Origin: Triglochin maritima
Taxonomy: Eukaryota; Streptophyta; Magnoliopsida; Alismatales; Juncaginaceae
Direction: 5' to 3'
NCBI GenBank assembly: GCA_963682175.1
Contig: OY821782.1
Span: 32,943,741 to 33,007,740 of the forward strand
DNA length: 64,000 bases
Shown here: in pieces, positions 42,910 through 54,299 of the stretch
How the letters are laid out: each line of letters starts with the position of its first letter
Numbering within the stretch: the stretch's first letter is position 1
Notes under the pieces: generated by a model
The model's input: the letters and a program-made list of their open reading frames with translations, nothing else
Told to the model about the DNA's origin: nothing
The model's database searches: none
Position numbers and translations under genes: made by a program

Positions 42910-44531
42910 AATTTGTCATCAATAATTTGGTCCTGTGGGTTGGTCGTCTCTAGACGAGACAGGTGGTCTGCTACAACATTTTCACACCCTTTTTTGTCCC
43001 GAATCTCGAGATCGAATTCTTGTAACAACAAGATCCATCTCAAGAGTCGGGATTTTGCATCTTTTTTTTGCCATGAGGTGCTTGATGGCTGTGTGATCAG
43101 AATAGATAATCACGTGGGAGCCAATCAAGTATGACCACAATATGATTGCTAAGAATTCCTTCTCGGTCACAGTGTAGTTCAATTGGGCATCATTGAGTGT
43201 TCTACTGGCATAGTAGATCACATAAGGCAATTTGTCCAATCGTTGCCCAAGCACTGCTCCCACAGCGAAGTCAGATGCATCACACATTAACTCAAAGGGT
43301 TCAATCCACACTGGTGCCTTAATAATTTGAGCTGAAGTCAACTATTTCTTCAAGGTCAAAAATGCATGGTGGCAATCCGGTGTGAACTCAAATATGACAT
43401 CCTTAGCCAACAAGGCGGTGAGAGGTCAAGCAATTTTGCTAAAATCCCGAATGAACCACCGATAGAATCCAGCATGCCCCAAAAAGGCACGGATATTCTT
43501 CACATTACGTGGCGGTGGGAGATTAGCAATAAGACCCACTTTAGCGGGATCAACCTCAATTCCCCTACTTGAGACCACATGTCCAAGTACAATCCCTCGC
43601 TTCACCATGAAGTGACATTTCTCCCAATTGAGAGTGAGGTTCTTCTCACGGCATCGCTTGAGGACAAGGCTCAAGTGATGAAGGCACTCATCAAAGGAAG
43701 CGCCAAATATGGAAAAGTCGTTCATAAAAATCTCAAGGAAATGCTCTACCATATCGGAGAAGATGCTTATCATACACCTTTGAAACGTTGCCGGCGCATT
43801 ACATAACCCAAAAGGCATGCGACGGTAGGCAAACATGCCAAAGGGACAAGTAAATGTGGTTTTCTCTTGATCATCGGGGGCGATGGGAATTTGGTTGTAA
43901 CCGGAGTATCCATCAAGAAAACAATAATAGTCATGTCCGACCACCTTTCCAACATCTGATCAATGAATGGCAATGGGAAATGATCTTTCCGCGTTACCGC
44001 ATTGAGCTTGCGATAATCAACGCAAACTCGTCAGCCAGGTTGCAGGCGTGTCGGGATAAGCTCATTATGCTCATTCTCCACAACCGTCACGCCTGACTTC
44101 TTGGGAGCCACATGGACAGGACTCACCCACGAACTATCAGAGATATGATAGATTATGCCATGATCCAAGCACTTAAGAACCTCGTTTCGGACGGTTTCTT
44201 TCAGTACAGGATTCAATCTTCGTTGTGGGTCCCTGCGGGGCCTAGAATCCTCTTCGATGTGGATCCGATGCTGAACAATATCAGGGCTAATTACCTTGAT
44301 ATCCTTCAAGGACCACCCGATCGCCTTTTTGTTTTCAAAGAGTACTCTTTTGAGGGCAACCTCTTGATCTTGTGCAAGATCAGAAGCAATAATGAGTGGC
44401 AAGGTCTCATTATCTCCTAAAATGACGTACTTTAGGTTATCGGGGAGTGGTTTAAGCTCGACCAGAGGTGGGTCCTTATCGGATTCAGAGTTACTTACAA
44501 GTGGCTCAAGGGCCACGGGTAAGAGGAGCAA
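42910..44531 (-). pseudogene. Athila-like reverse transcriptase-RNase H, broken and active-site mutant
   Basis: RT segments are 44531-44031 (IGWSLKDIKVISP, CLDHGIIYHISDSSWVSP), a TGA in place of Trp at 44031, then VCVDYRKLNAVT-like text. A frameshift lies near 43935, then 43944-43426 (DYYCFLDGYSGYNQI, PFGLCNAPATFQRCM, FMNDFSIFG, GHAGFYRWFI). The catalytic box is FMNDF where the family has FMDDF, so the first of the paired aspartates is lost. TGA at 43426 and TAG near 43342 follow. RNase H is at 43341-42982 ([37 protein letters not shown]), with a frameshift at the T run near 43066. [12 protein letters not shown] at about 42975-42940 ends the domain. Confidence 0.9.
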
Positions 44532-45045
44532 GCACCCAGATGTGCCTCCTTGTCCAGAGATACGCTGGCAGATTCTTCAAGATCCTCTTCACTTGCAACC
44601 TGGTCATTAGGCACCTCAATAATATGTCGATGTGAGTCGAACATGCCTAATGACTCGGGCTCATCCGTGTCCTGGATGAAATTGGCTCCGACAGTGTCAT
44701 CGAAGTCACCGGGTTGCTTACCAAGAGTGAAGATGTTGAAATGCACCGTGAGGTTTCCAAAAGACAACCTCATCAAGCTATTGCGACAATTGATCAAAGC
44801 ATTAGATGTCGCAAGAAATGGCCTCCCAAGGATCACAGGAATTTGTCATTGTGGGTTGGACACGGATTCAGTATCCAAGATGATGAAACCAACTGGATAT
44901 ACGAACTCACCCGCTTTGATAAGGACATCCTCCACACTCCCTCGTGGAATTTTGACGGATCTGTCAGCCAACTGGAGGGTTGTCCTCATTGGTTTAAGAT
45001 CGCCTATTCCAAGGTTGATATAGACGGGGTAAGGCAGGAGGTTCA
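44495..45045 (-). pseudogene. Athila-like protease region
   Basis: On the minus strand it reads LLPYPVYINLGIGDLKP, LQLADRSVKIPRGSVEDVL, then FVYPVGFIILDTE, a TGA at 44846, and VILGRPFLATSNALI in the same frame. These are the usual second half of an Athila protease. The aspartic active site (D-S/T-G) upstream is missing, because this sequence is joined at about 45046 to Gag from the nested Sirevirus-like element. A frameshift near 44510 separates it from RT. Confidence 0.82.
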
Positions 45046-46304
45046 CATAAATGTTTGAGGAACTAGATTTAACAAATAAATGCTTGCCATTTAAAGTAGT
45101 ATGAGATACATGGTTTTTCAAATGCACATTGTATCCTAAACCATGTTTAGCTAATGATTGTCTTTGACTACTCAAAAGCATATCAAGCATTTTTGTTCCT
45201 TTAGTGAACATTTCAAGATCTTTTCTTAATTTCATATTTGAAGCTTTAAGATCTACATGTTCATCAATAATGGGTGTTTTACTTAGACTAGCAAGTGATG
45301 ATTCATTTGATTCAAGTCTAGCAATCACCTCATTCTTTTCATTCATGATTAATTCAATTTGGCATTTGAGATCATTTATAGTTTTTCTAGCATTTTTGTT
45401 CTTTTCACAAATGATCTCATATTGTTTAACTAAATCATGAAATGCATTTTGTAGCTCATCATGTGTATATGATTCATCATTAGCATTAGAATTGGAGCTA
45501 TCACTAGAATATGATTTACTTGAACATGAATTACTTCTAGTGGAATAAGATTTAGAGGAGTTGGAAGCTACCTCACTTTGTTCATCTTCAATGGCCATGA
45601 AGCATGAATGTGCAACCTCTCTTCTACTTTGCAAGGAAGAAGATGATGATGATGGAGATGAAGAGTCATCCCAAGTGGCTTTGTGAGCTTCCTCCTTCCT
45701 TTCTTTCCTCTTACTCTTCTCCTTTTCTCTTCTCCTCTCTCTTCTCTCATTTTTCTTCTCCCTCTCTTTTCTCTCATTTTCGCTCTCCTCCCTCTCTTTT
45801 TCTTTTTCTCTTTTCTCACTTCTTCTACCTCTTCTTTCATTCTTTTCTCCCTTATCCCTCTTGAGGTATTTGAAGAAGTCTTGGGCAAGGACCTCAATGT
45901 CCTCTTCTTCCACCCTCCTTGGCTCATCAAAATTTGCATGTAATGCCACCACGGAGTTTTTCTTTGAAGCTTCCTTCTCTCTTCGATGACTCAATTGGAG
46001 CTCATAGGCCATGAGATTTCCAATGAGTTCCTCCATCTTCAATTTTGAAAGATCGTGCGATTCTTCGATTGCCACAACCTTGTCTTCCCAATCGTTGCTC
46101 AATGACCGGAGGAATTTTCGAGTCATCTCTCCTTCATTTATCCTTCTTCCAAGAATCAAAAGAGAGTTAGTAATATCGGTGAAGCGAGTGTTCATGTCGC
46201 TTATGTTCTCACCGATTTGCATAGAAAATATTTCATATTTATGCATGAGGAGACTTATCCTAGTTTCTTTGGTTTTGCTATCACCCTCATGATGCATTTG
46301 TAAC
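45046..46304 (-). pseudogene. Sirevirus-like Gag, central and C-terminal part, in a chimeric frame
   Basis: The frame 46297-44846 (483 aa) is continuous. It has a Gag core (SLLMHKYEIFSMQIGENI, ITNSLLILGRRINEGEM, KFLRSLSNDWEDKVVAIE, MEELIGNLMAYELQLS), then a long Lys/Arg/Glu-rich stretch of about 60 residues predicted as coiled-coil, a Ser-rich stretch (SSSPSSSSSS), a second coiled-coil, then the junction into Athila protease near residue 415. The core part is exactly what the copy at 22623-23791 lacks. It is split from its N-terminus (47861-48173) by the solo LTR. The junction is in frame, so it looks like one protein but is an accident of deletion. Confidence 0.82.
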
Positions 46305-47860
46305 TGATTGACATCATTTCATGCTTATATTTGTACCTTATATCCATTATCTTACACCTAAGCAATGCTACGTGACGAGTTTTATGTTTATTTTTCAGGA
46401 ATAAATAGGTTTGAAGAGATGAAGCATAAAAGGACCCAAAAGCTGGGAAAAAAGACTGAATTGTGAGATCTGGGGACCAAGATGCAAGGGAGAAGGACCT
46501 GAATGCAAGACAGAAGGACCTAAGAGCAAAACAGAATACTTCACACCATCATGGGGAGTATTTTAGCAATTGGATTCGGGTCAGACCTCCAACAAACCAA
46601 CCAGATGCATCCAAGACCAACAAACACTTCAAACAAAGCCCACAAAGAAAACCAAACGGATCTAAACCATATAGACCGCCAATTGGCGGTCTGGAACCGC
46701 CAATTGGCGGTCCAGATGGCCCAGAATCCGTTTAGTTTTCTGTAGCACGTGTATTAGTGTATGCTTAGTGTATTTTTGGTATTGGTTTAGTCCCACATCG
46801 GGGGATTGTCCCGGATTAGCTTTTTCCATGCCTATAAATAGAACTCTTCACCTTCCATTGTAATCACCCATTGCTTGGTGGCATTCTCTCTACTAAGGAG
46901 TGAGCCTTGAAGCAAAAACTCAAGGTGGAGAAGAATGCTACCTTCAATGTGAGTCATTTGTTAACAAAATAATTCTTCTAGTTTCTTTTAATCTTGTCTT
47001 TTAATTTGTGCATGTTTGTTTAGTCTTTCCTTTCCTGTTATGTTTCTTTAATGCTTCTTGCCTTCTTAGTTAACTTTCATTTCAGTATTATGCTTTCTTT
47101 TTCTAGTATAGTTAGTGTAATGAGTAGTGAGTAGTTCCATCCCCATTTGGGGGGTGGAGAAATATGTGATATAATCATGTAGTGTATTAAGTGTGTGTTA
47201 TCTTTATCCCTTGAGCTTTATATGATTTCCATAACCATCTAATGGGTTTTCACTTTTATCTTTGATATGCTAATGCTCTTCAATGAAGCTTAGCTTATGC
47301 TTTGATTAGTGGACCTATTTTATGGGGAATGATAAGGTTAGGATATGGATGAAGTTAATATTGGAAACATAATTTGTAGTGTATGTACTCTTGTTGCCTT
47401 TACCTTAGCTAATGTCTTGTATGTTTTAATGATGTAGTGAAATCTTAATTCATGTAGAGGCATAGTAGGGTATAGTCTTTATACTTGAGTTCATGTAGCT
47501 TCATTCCAATTATTGTCTTGTATGTTTTAATGATGTGGTTTTATCTTAATTCATGTAGAGGCAAAGTTGGATGTTGTTTTATGATTTCATGCACTACATG
47601 TTGTGAGGAGCTTAATGAACACACACACACTTCTTTATGTTCACATTATTTCTCTACCCCCTTTGGGGTTTAGTTTTCTTGCTTTTCTTCCATTTCCATT
47701 TGCACCTTAGTGTAGTCTAGTGTAACCAACCTTTCTTCCCTTTCTTTACCTCTCGCCTTCGCACAAACCAAGTGTCGACACACCTCCCAGTGGACGACCC
47801 GTATTTGCCACCGCTTCAACGCGGCCGTGCACTTGCGGTTAAATATAAAATGATCAATCA
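46305..47860 (+). mobile_element. Athila-family solo LTR inside Sirevirus-like gag (1,556 bp)
   Basis: It begins TGATTGACATC and ends GATCAATCA, flanked by the TSD GTAAC (46300-46304 and 47861-47865). The gag reading resumes precisely on both sides (IWHRL on one side, MHHEGDSKTK on the other). It is in the opposite orientation to the surrounding elements. It belongs to the same family as the outer Athila-like element, so that family transposed both before and after the Sirevirus-like insertion. Confidence 0.93.
46678..46840 (+). promoter_or_regulatory. Paired GCCAATTGGC palindromes and TATA box in the solo LTR
   Basis: GCCAATTGGC occurs at 46678-46687 and 46699-46708, 21 bp apart (two helical turns), each inside a longer dyad ACCGCCAATTGGCGGT. 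TATAAATA is at 46833-46840, 125 bp after the second. The core contains CCAAT on both strands, the box recognised by NF-Y-type factors, so activator binding is a reasonable inference. Confidence 0.8.
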
Positions 47861-48173
47861 GTAACCTATGCCATATTTCATTTGCACTTTCACATCCCCT
47901 AATTCTATTGTATTCTCCCTCATTAAGGCCACAATAAAGAATATTCATGATTTTAGAGTTCATTTCAATTTCTTTCATTTGAGCCCTAGATAGAGAATCT
48001 AAATCATCTTCATTTGGGGGTATGTATGGATTTTGAATAAACTTCCAATACTTAAGGTCATTTGATATTAAAAAGATTTTCATTCTATTTTTCCAATAAT
48101 CATAATTTGACCCATTAAGCAAAGGAGGCCTTGTGGTGCATAAACCCTCTAAGTGATTAGATGTGCTAGCCAT
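47861..48173 (-). pseudogene. Sirevirus-like Gag N-terminus
   Basis: It starts at ATG 48173 and reads RPPLLNGSNYDYWKNRM, then FIQNPYIPP and ANEIWHRL, the usual first part of Copia Gag. It then runs into the inserted solo LTR at 47860, so the apparent 167-aa frame to 47670 is chimeric in its last 60 residues. The next Gag residues are found at 46304 downward. Confidence 0.88.
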
Positions 48174-48210
48174 GCTAAAAATACGATTAAGTATAGAATT
48201 TAGCTAACAA

Positions 48211-48223
48211 GGCTCTGATACCA
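48211..48223 (-). other. Primer-binding site, initiator Met-tRNA type
   Basis: The minus strand reads TGGTATCAGAGCC, two bases after the LTR end at 48226. It is the canonical complement of the initiator Met-tRNA 3' end. Confidence 0.93.
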
Positions 48224-48225
48224 AA

Positions 48226-49767
48226 TGTAGGATCGTGTGGGTTATGGGTCCACTAATCACTTTTAATCTAATCACCTAATTACCTACTTGTTTAGACAAT
48301 CGAGTAAATGCAGCGGAAATAAAACAAACAAGCAAGTAAAGGAAAATAATGCAAACCACAAAGACGCGTCGGTTTTTATAGAGGTTCGGCACCCCACCCG
48401 GGTCCTAGTCCTCTCTTGTAAGATCCGCTCGACTCCGCGAGCTCCGCCTACGTCTTCACTAACCACTCCCCGTTCCGGGCCGGGAGAGAACGCCTTTTAC
48501 AAAACAAACTCCGCGAACAACCTCGCGAGCTTGACTTTCTTCTCTCACAATCCGAGAGGAACACTTCGGGCTTTCACCGAAGTCCTTGCTTCCTTTGACA
48601 ACAACAATTTGAGTGGAGCAACACTCTCTAAGCTTGAGCACACTTGAGTATGATTGGAATTAAGACTAAGTGTGGAGATTTGAGGCTTTGAGTGTTTTGG
48701 ATTCTCTCTAATGTTTGGGACAAGTTTGTAGTGGGAGAGTTGTGTTAAAATGTATTTTACAACTCCTTATATAGGTATTAGAGAGAATAGATCCGTTGGG
48801 ACAAGATTTGATTGGGTTTTGTGCAAGATACACAAAGCAGAAAATCGGGCTGCAAATCTGTCCAGAACCGGTCGACCTAAACGTGGAACGGTCGACCGAA
48901 CGCTTGGGTTCGATAAGAATACGATCGACCGAAATATGAATAGATCGACCGAACACTTAAGTCTATTAAGAAAACGGTCGACCGAACAGGGTTACCGGTC
49001 GACCGAATAAGCGTTTCGGTAGAGGGAAGTTGGATCGGTCGAACGAAATTGTGTTGACCGATAGCAGGGGATTTTGACAAGGTTAAACGGTCGACCGAAA
49101 TAGGTTTTGCCGGTCGACTGATTTTGGACAAGTGATTCGGGTTTGTCTGGACAAGCACATTCGGTCGACCGATCTTGGTCCTCGGTCGACCGATACATAA
49201 AAAGTATATGGGGTATATTTTGATTAATACGAATACGATCGTTGGGTATATACGACAAAATAACGGTCGGGAAAATATGATCAGACGGTCGACCGAAAGA
49301 TATGGTGCGGTCGACCGAAACTAGACAGGGAAACACAAACAGGATTAATTGATCATCCGATCGACCGAACGGCACGTTGCGGTCGACCGAAGGTGGGCAG
49401 ACTTTTGCAATTCAGGTTTTGGTGTTTTTCGGTCTAAGTTTGGGTGATCTATTGAAGTCCAAATAATGTGAAATTTTGTGTGTGACTTCTATAGGGAACC
49501 TAGTGTGTGATTAAGTTGATTTTAGATCAAGTATGCTCAATTACACTTTGTTCCTAAGACTCAAAAGAAATCAAGATTACATGTCTTCGATTTAGCTTTA
49601 ATTACATGTCTTGACTTCATTTCCTTCTCTCTTGAGTCTTGATCACCTGTAGAGGTTAGCACAATACAATATATATGCAATGCGATATGTGTGCTACTCT
49701 ACATCATCATAATTAAGATTAGGTTAATTAAATCATCGAAACATAGATTAAGGCCAAAAAGCCAACA
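48226..49767 (-). repeat. 5' LTR of the nested Sirevirus-like element (1,542 bp)
   Basis: In minus reading it runs TGTTGGC to CCTACA. The palindrome array covers about 48869-49390 (for example ACGGTCGACCGAAC near 48890 and CGGTCGACCG near 48975). The minus-strand TATA box TATATAAG is at 48766-48773, and the nearest palindrome begins at 48869, 96 bp upstream. Sequence similarity to 21009-22571 is clear but partial, so it is a related subfamily. Confidence 0.92.
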
Positions 49768-49772
49768 CTTTG

Positions 49773-50990
49773 ATGTGGGGGTTGGTAGGTCACCGATGGG
49801 CATGGAGGTTGATAAGGTGGAGGTTGAGGTTGAGCGTGCGAGCTCTGACCATGACCCCCACTAGGCCCCCAAGAGAAGTTAGGATGGTTACGCCATCCCA
49901 GGTTGTAGGAGTGACTGTACGAGTCGTCACGGGACCTCTGTTGATACATTGCATTTGCATGCTCAGTATCCCTTGGAGCGTAAGCGCATTCAAAGTCATC
50001 ATGGCCTGTAAGTCCACACCTACTACACCCAGGAGTAGCGACCTGAGCTACAGGAGCTCGGTCGAGCTCTAAACTCTCAATCCTACGCATGAGAGCAGCC
50101 AATTTTGCCTCAGACGCGATAGTTGACTCAACATGATATGATCCAGCCCGACCAGAAGACCTGGCGGCTGGTGGCTCTCTCATGGTATCCCACTCGAAGG
50201 TACGTTCAGCCATTAACTCAAAAGTGTCCCATGCCTCCTCGATGGGTTTCATTTGGAAGTCACCTTGACACATCGACTCCAACAATGTGCAGGTGTTGTA
50301 GTTGATGCCCTCATAAACAATTTGGCACAGCTACCAGAGCTCAAGTCCATGATGAGGGCACTGCTGGAGAAGGTCCTTGAGCCTCTCAAAGAAAGCATGA
50401 AAAGATTCAATCTCAATCTGATATATTTGATGTATCTGGTGCCGTATCTGTTGAGTTTTCCTTTGAGGGAAAAATCTCTTCCGAAATACGGTCACAAAGT
50501 CATCCCAAGACCGAATGGAGATCGTTGGGAGGTTGTACATCCATTTCTTCACGTTATCCTTCAATGCGAAAGAAATCATCCTCAACCGGACTTAATCCTC
50601 GTCAAGCTGTTGAAGCTTGAACATGGAGCATACTTCCTCGAATTCGCGTATAAAAATATACGGATCCTCCTTATTGGCAGTAAAGGGTGGAAGCATGCTC
50701 ACATATTGAGGTTTCAGCTCATATTTGTTCCCACGAGCAGGGGGAAGAACTATGCAAGAAGGTTGCGCGGCCCGAACAGGATTGGTCCGCTCCCACAAAG
50801 TCATCGGTCTATCATGTCGAGCTAAAGGTGATGGTGCACCAAGAACTCGATCCTGACCGAATCTCCCTTCCTCTCGTGTCAGAGGAGGAGGAGAAAGAGG
50901 TCTATGTGGTGGTGGGAGCGGACCGAGGTAATACATGTATGGAACCCGGTCTCCCTCGTCACCACGAGACGACTCAGCCTCATGCTCCAA
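49773..50990 (-). pseudogene. Athila-like Gag, broken, cut by the Sirevirus-like insertion
   Basis: The minus-strand frames 50990-50592 (LPPFTANKEDPYIFIREFEE, VCSMFKLQQL), 50585-50331 (ALKDNVKKWMYNLPTISIRS, WDDFVTVFRKRFFPQRKT, LLQQCPHHGLE) and 50285-49728 (EEAWDTFELMAERTFEWD, zinc knuckle CSRCGLTGHDDFEC, Pro/Gln-rich tail) line up as one Athila-type Gag. A stop lies near 50590 and a frame break near 50330. The last residues in the third frame come from the inserted LTR after 49768. Confidence 0.85.
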
Positions 50991-52156
50991 AGGAGCACGA
51001 GGCGGAGATGGTCAAGCACCAAGACCGTCCATCTCAGAAGAATGCACTCTCTCTAGTCGAGCGCTCTCACCAGAACGAGCCCAACCTCGCATAAAATGCT
51101 CGACTCGACTCTAAAAAACACACAACAGAAGGTGTACTCAGAGGAGGAGACTACTCGTAGAGAATAGATGAGGAGAGGACACAAATGAGGTGGGAAGAAT
51201 CCATAGATCTAACGTGGGTAATGGGATCAGGTAGAAGCCTAACTAGCAAGCACGACTCAAACAACTTAAGGCTATGGGTCCTTAGGCTAGACGACGCCTA
51301 ACTTCGAGGTCACTAGCCTCGACACACCTTACCTCCCTACAACGAGGACCACAATGCCCAGCAAGTGATATCAGATCTGGAGATCCAGTACCTCCTACTA
51401 TCGACAAGGTAGGCAGCGCCGATCAGGCCATGGCGGTCTCAACTAGATTACTCTCCTAGTGTGTCTGAAATCCTAGGGCCAATGTCTACTTGCTTTTAGT
51501 TAAGGCTTGATTAAGAGTGATTTTTGGGGCCAAGGAAAGGGTGATGAAATCCCCCACCTTATCTTTTATGGGACAACCCCTCCTTAGTAGCGTTTTGATC
51601 CTAAATCTAGCAATCAATCGCTCCAATCAAACGCTCAACTCACTCTTGTCCTGATGCAATTCCTACTAACTAATGCATGGGCATACAAGATGCATGAATG
51701 AGTGTAGGAAATGCATACCTCACGCCAGCGCTCCACAACTGAAAATAAAGCTAAAAGAAAAGACAACTACGTGCCTAAGTCAAATACATGATGCGTGACC
51801 TAAACAAGTAAGAACGTCTAGTCTTTTGCTTTGGATTTTAAGGCCAAGTTGATTAATGGGGGAGTAATTAATGATCTGGGAGCAAACTAGAAGTCACAAC
51901 ATGCAAAATAGGGCTCCCAGATAACGAACATGAAGCAAACAACTACCAGAAGAAAAATGACAGCAAGAAAACCTCACCAGGCCGCCAATTGGCGGTCCCA
52001 GATCGCTGATCGGCGGTCCCTGTTGAAGATTTTGTTTTCCAACTCATCCAGTAGCCTCCCTGTGAGCTCTAGGATCCCTGAAACCAATAAAAACTAGAAA
52101 CAAAAAAAATTAAAAACCACTTGAATAGTCCAAACCAAAGTCTGGACAGAGCACCT
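50991..52156 (-). other. Athila-like 5' leader between PBS and Gag
   Basis: It is noncoding. A palindrome-bearing stretch CCGCCAATTGGCGG near 51983-51996 is followed by a decayed second dyad (GATCGCTGATCGGCGGTCC) near 52000. This is the same palindrome as in the LTR promoter, so the motif occurs a second time in the leader. Otherwise nothing is recognised. Confidence 0.7.
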
Positions 52157-52173
52157 CCCCGGCAACGGCGCCA
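52157..52173 (-). other. Primer-binding site, Asp-tRNA type
   Basis: The minus strand reads TGGCGCCGTTGCCGGGG, complementary to the 3' end of plant Asp-tRNA. It lies six bases from the LTR end. This primer choice is characteristic of Athila and related lineages and fixes the orientation of the element. Confidence 0.92.
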
Positions 52174-52179
52174 AAAACT

Positions 52180-53577
52180 TGATTGATCGTTTTATATTAA
52201 ACCACAAGTGCACGGCCGTGTTGAAGCGGTGGAAATACGGGTCATCCACAGGGTGGTGTGTCGACGTCTGGTTTGTGCGAAGGTGAGTGGGAAAGAAAGG
52301 AGAGAAAGATGGATTACACTAAACTACACTAATCTAAACTAGTAAACTAGCAAAGCTGAAATGAAATCACAACACAAACTAAACTAAACAACTAATGAGG
52401 AAGATAAAAACTCAAGAATGAAAACCCCTAAGGGGTGGAGTGTGTGTGTGCACACATGAAATAAGTGTGGTGGTCAATGCATACAAGAAGCTCAAGTTAG
52501 TTAGTGTGTGTTAATGCATAAGAGGTACCTAATGGCAAAACCTATCATTTACAATACTAAGTTAGGTGATTAATATGAGCAATGCAAGGTTGTTATTAAG
52601 AACATACAAGCATGGAAAGTACCTAACTATGGCAGAAACTATCAAGTAAAGTTCTTATTAATTCAAGCAAGCATACTAATATTTCTCACAAACAATTATA
52701 TCTAGCATTCATACCATCTAGATAATATGTACACACATCTACTCCACCCCCAAAGGGGATGAAACTACTCACACATATTTAAACTAACAATTACACTAAG
52801 AAAAGAAGACATGCTTACTCTAATTATAGCATGACTAAACAAAAAGTTAACTAAAAGACATAAAACAAAACAAACATGCAAAAAAGCACATTAAAGGAAA
52901 TTAACTAAGCAATAAACAACATGTTAATTAAAACATCTATTATTAACTCACTCAATTACAAGCAGCCTCTTTCTGCACCACAGTTTTGCTTCAAGGCTTC
53001 ACTCTTAGTAGAGAAGATGGCCACCAAAGAGAGAGTGTTTTTACATGAGAGGGGGGAGAGTTCTATTTATAGCCATAGAAAAAGGTAATCCGGGACAATC
53101 CCCCGATGTGGGACTAAAACAAAACCAAAAATAGCCTAAACAAACACTAATACACACGCTCCAGAAATCTCAGTGGATTCGAGAAGATCTTGACCGCCAA
53201 TTGGCAGTCTATAGGATCCGGATCTCCCTCATTTTTGTTTTGGGCTTTCCTTGATATATTTGTTGGTCTTGGATGCATCTACTTCGCTTGTTGGAGCTCC
53301 GACCCAAATCGAATTGCCAAAATACTCCCCATGATGGTGTGGAGTTTTCTGTTTTGCTCTTAGGTCCTTCGGTCTTACGTTCAGGTCCTTCTCCCTTGCA
53401 TCTTAGTCCCCAGGTCTCATAATTAAGTCCTTTTTCCTGCTTTTGGGTCCTTTCATGGCTCTTCTCTTCAAACCACTTTATTTCTGAAATTCAAATATAA
53501 AACTCATCACGTAACATTGCTTAGGTGTAAGATAACGGATATAAGATACAAATATAAGCATGAAATGATGTCAATCA
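52180..53577 (-). repeat. 5' LTR of the full Athila-like element (1,398 bp)
   Basis: It matches 38642-39999 closely. Palindrome GCCAATTGGC at 53196-53205 lies 125 bp upstream of the minus-strand TATA box (53064-53071). It ends TCAATCA at 53577, followed by GAGAA. Confidence 0.93.
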
Positions 53578-53965
53578 GAGAACAACGACAAAAGCAGGAA
53601 TAACATGGCATGGAATGAGAGCACGTTTTATCCCATTTTTGTTAATTAAGTTAGGAACATATATTTAGCGAGTTTCTATGTTTATAGTACCGGACGAAGG
53701 TTGGAAATATGGAATGTGGTTACTACGTGATGAGATACAGGAGGAAATCCTCGAATTGACAACTCAAGATGTATGCCTATCCGAGGAAATGTAGGTCGTT
53801 ATTCAATTGTATAGTTCTAGTTTCAATATTTAGTTATTAACATTCACACTTGTATTTTTTTGATAGGTCTTCCCAAAAAGTAGTGATCCCTTCTCGCAAC
53901 AGGAGCTCGATGAAACTCATGACCGATGTGCTCGCTATTTTATCATAAACATGTTGACGAACTAA
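53578..53965 (+). pseudogene. C48-like peptidase remnant of the second CACTA element
   Basis: It continues the CACTA sequence interrupted at 38641. It has PDEG, Trp, KYGMWLLRDEI: the codon at 53702-53704 is TGG where the first element has TGT (Cys), so the putative catalytic Cys is lost. The end SSDPFSQQELDET, then CARYF, stops at 53963-53965. The His/Asp block of the first element is not present on this side. Confidence 0.6.
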
Positions 53966-54299
53966 GAGGTTCTCCTGTCACTAGCATTTTTTGTAATTTA
54001 GTTAACAAGTGCACTTGTATTACAAACCTCCAATTTATGCCTTAATATAATCGCCTTAATTTTAGAATGAATTAATTGCAAGTGTGTTGAATGTCAATTG
54101 TGTATGCTTGTATGTTTGTGCATGTATGGTTGTATGTTTGTGTTTGTGCATGTACGCTTGTGTGTTTGTGCTTGTATGTACATGTGGATGAAATTGTGAG
54201 TATTTGTGAACAAATTTATTGGTGAATGAATTTGGTGCAGTTGTATGTACACGAATACGATGACTAAAAACAAGTTTGCAGGATGTTTTTTTTTTGTCC

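Larger units (their letters stand above)
45046..49767 (-). mobile_element. Sirevirus-like Copia element, 3' end lost, hosting a solo LTR
   Basis: On the minus strand: 5' LTR 49767-48226, PBS 48223-48211, gag starting at 48173, an Athila-family solo LTR inserted at 46305-47860, then gag continuing to about 45046 where it meets Athila protease. The 3' part of the element (rest of pol if it had one, polypurine tract, 3' LTR) and part of the Athila Gag-protease region are missing, so a large deletion followed insertion. The 5' edge abuts Athila gag at 49768. The matching TSD was lost with the 3' end. Confidence 0.82.
38642..53577 (-). mobile_element. Full-length Athila-like Gypsy element, degenerate, with nested Sirevirus-like insertion
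   Basis: On the minus strand: 5' LTR 52180-53577, PBS for Asp-tRNA 52157-52173, gag about 50990-49773, then the Sirevirus-like insertion, protease, RT, RNase H, integrase, noncoding 3' region, polypurine tract and 3' LTR 38642-39999. Flanks CAGAA (38637-38641) and GAGAA (53578-53582) differ by one base, and the uninterrupted CACTA sequence at 26890 supports GAGAA as the original target. Asp-tRNA priming, the Gag style and the integrase style are those of the Athila lineage. Many stops and frameshifts and two active-site Asp-to-Asn changes show it is dead. It is the only copy in the window with a readable pol, so it identifies the family of the other LTRs. Confidence 0.93.

Noticed and set aside
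45604..45943. Ser/Phe/Leu-rich plus-strand frames
   Set aside because: Antisense shadows of the Lys/Glu-rich coiled-coil of the Gag on the minus strand.
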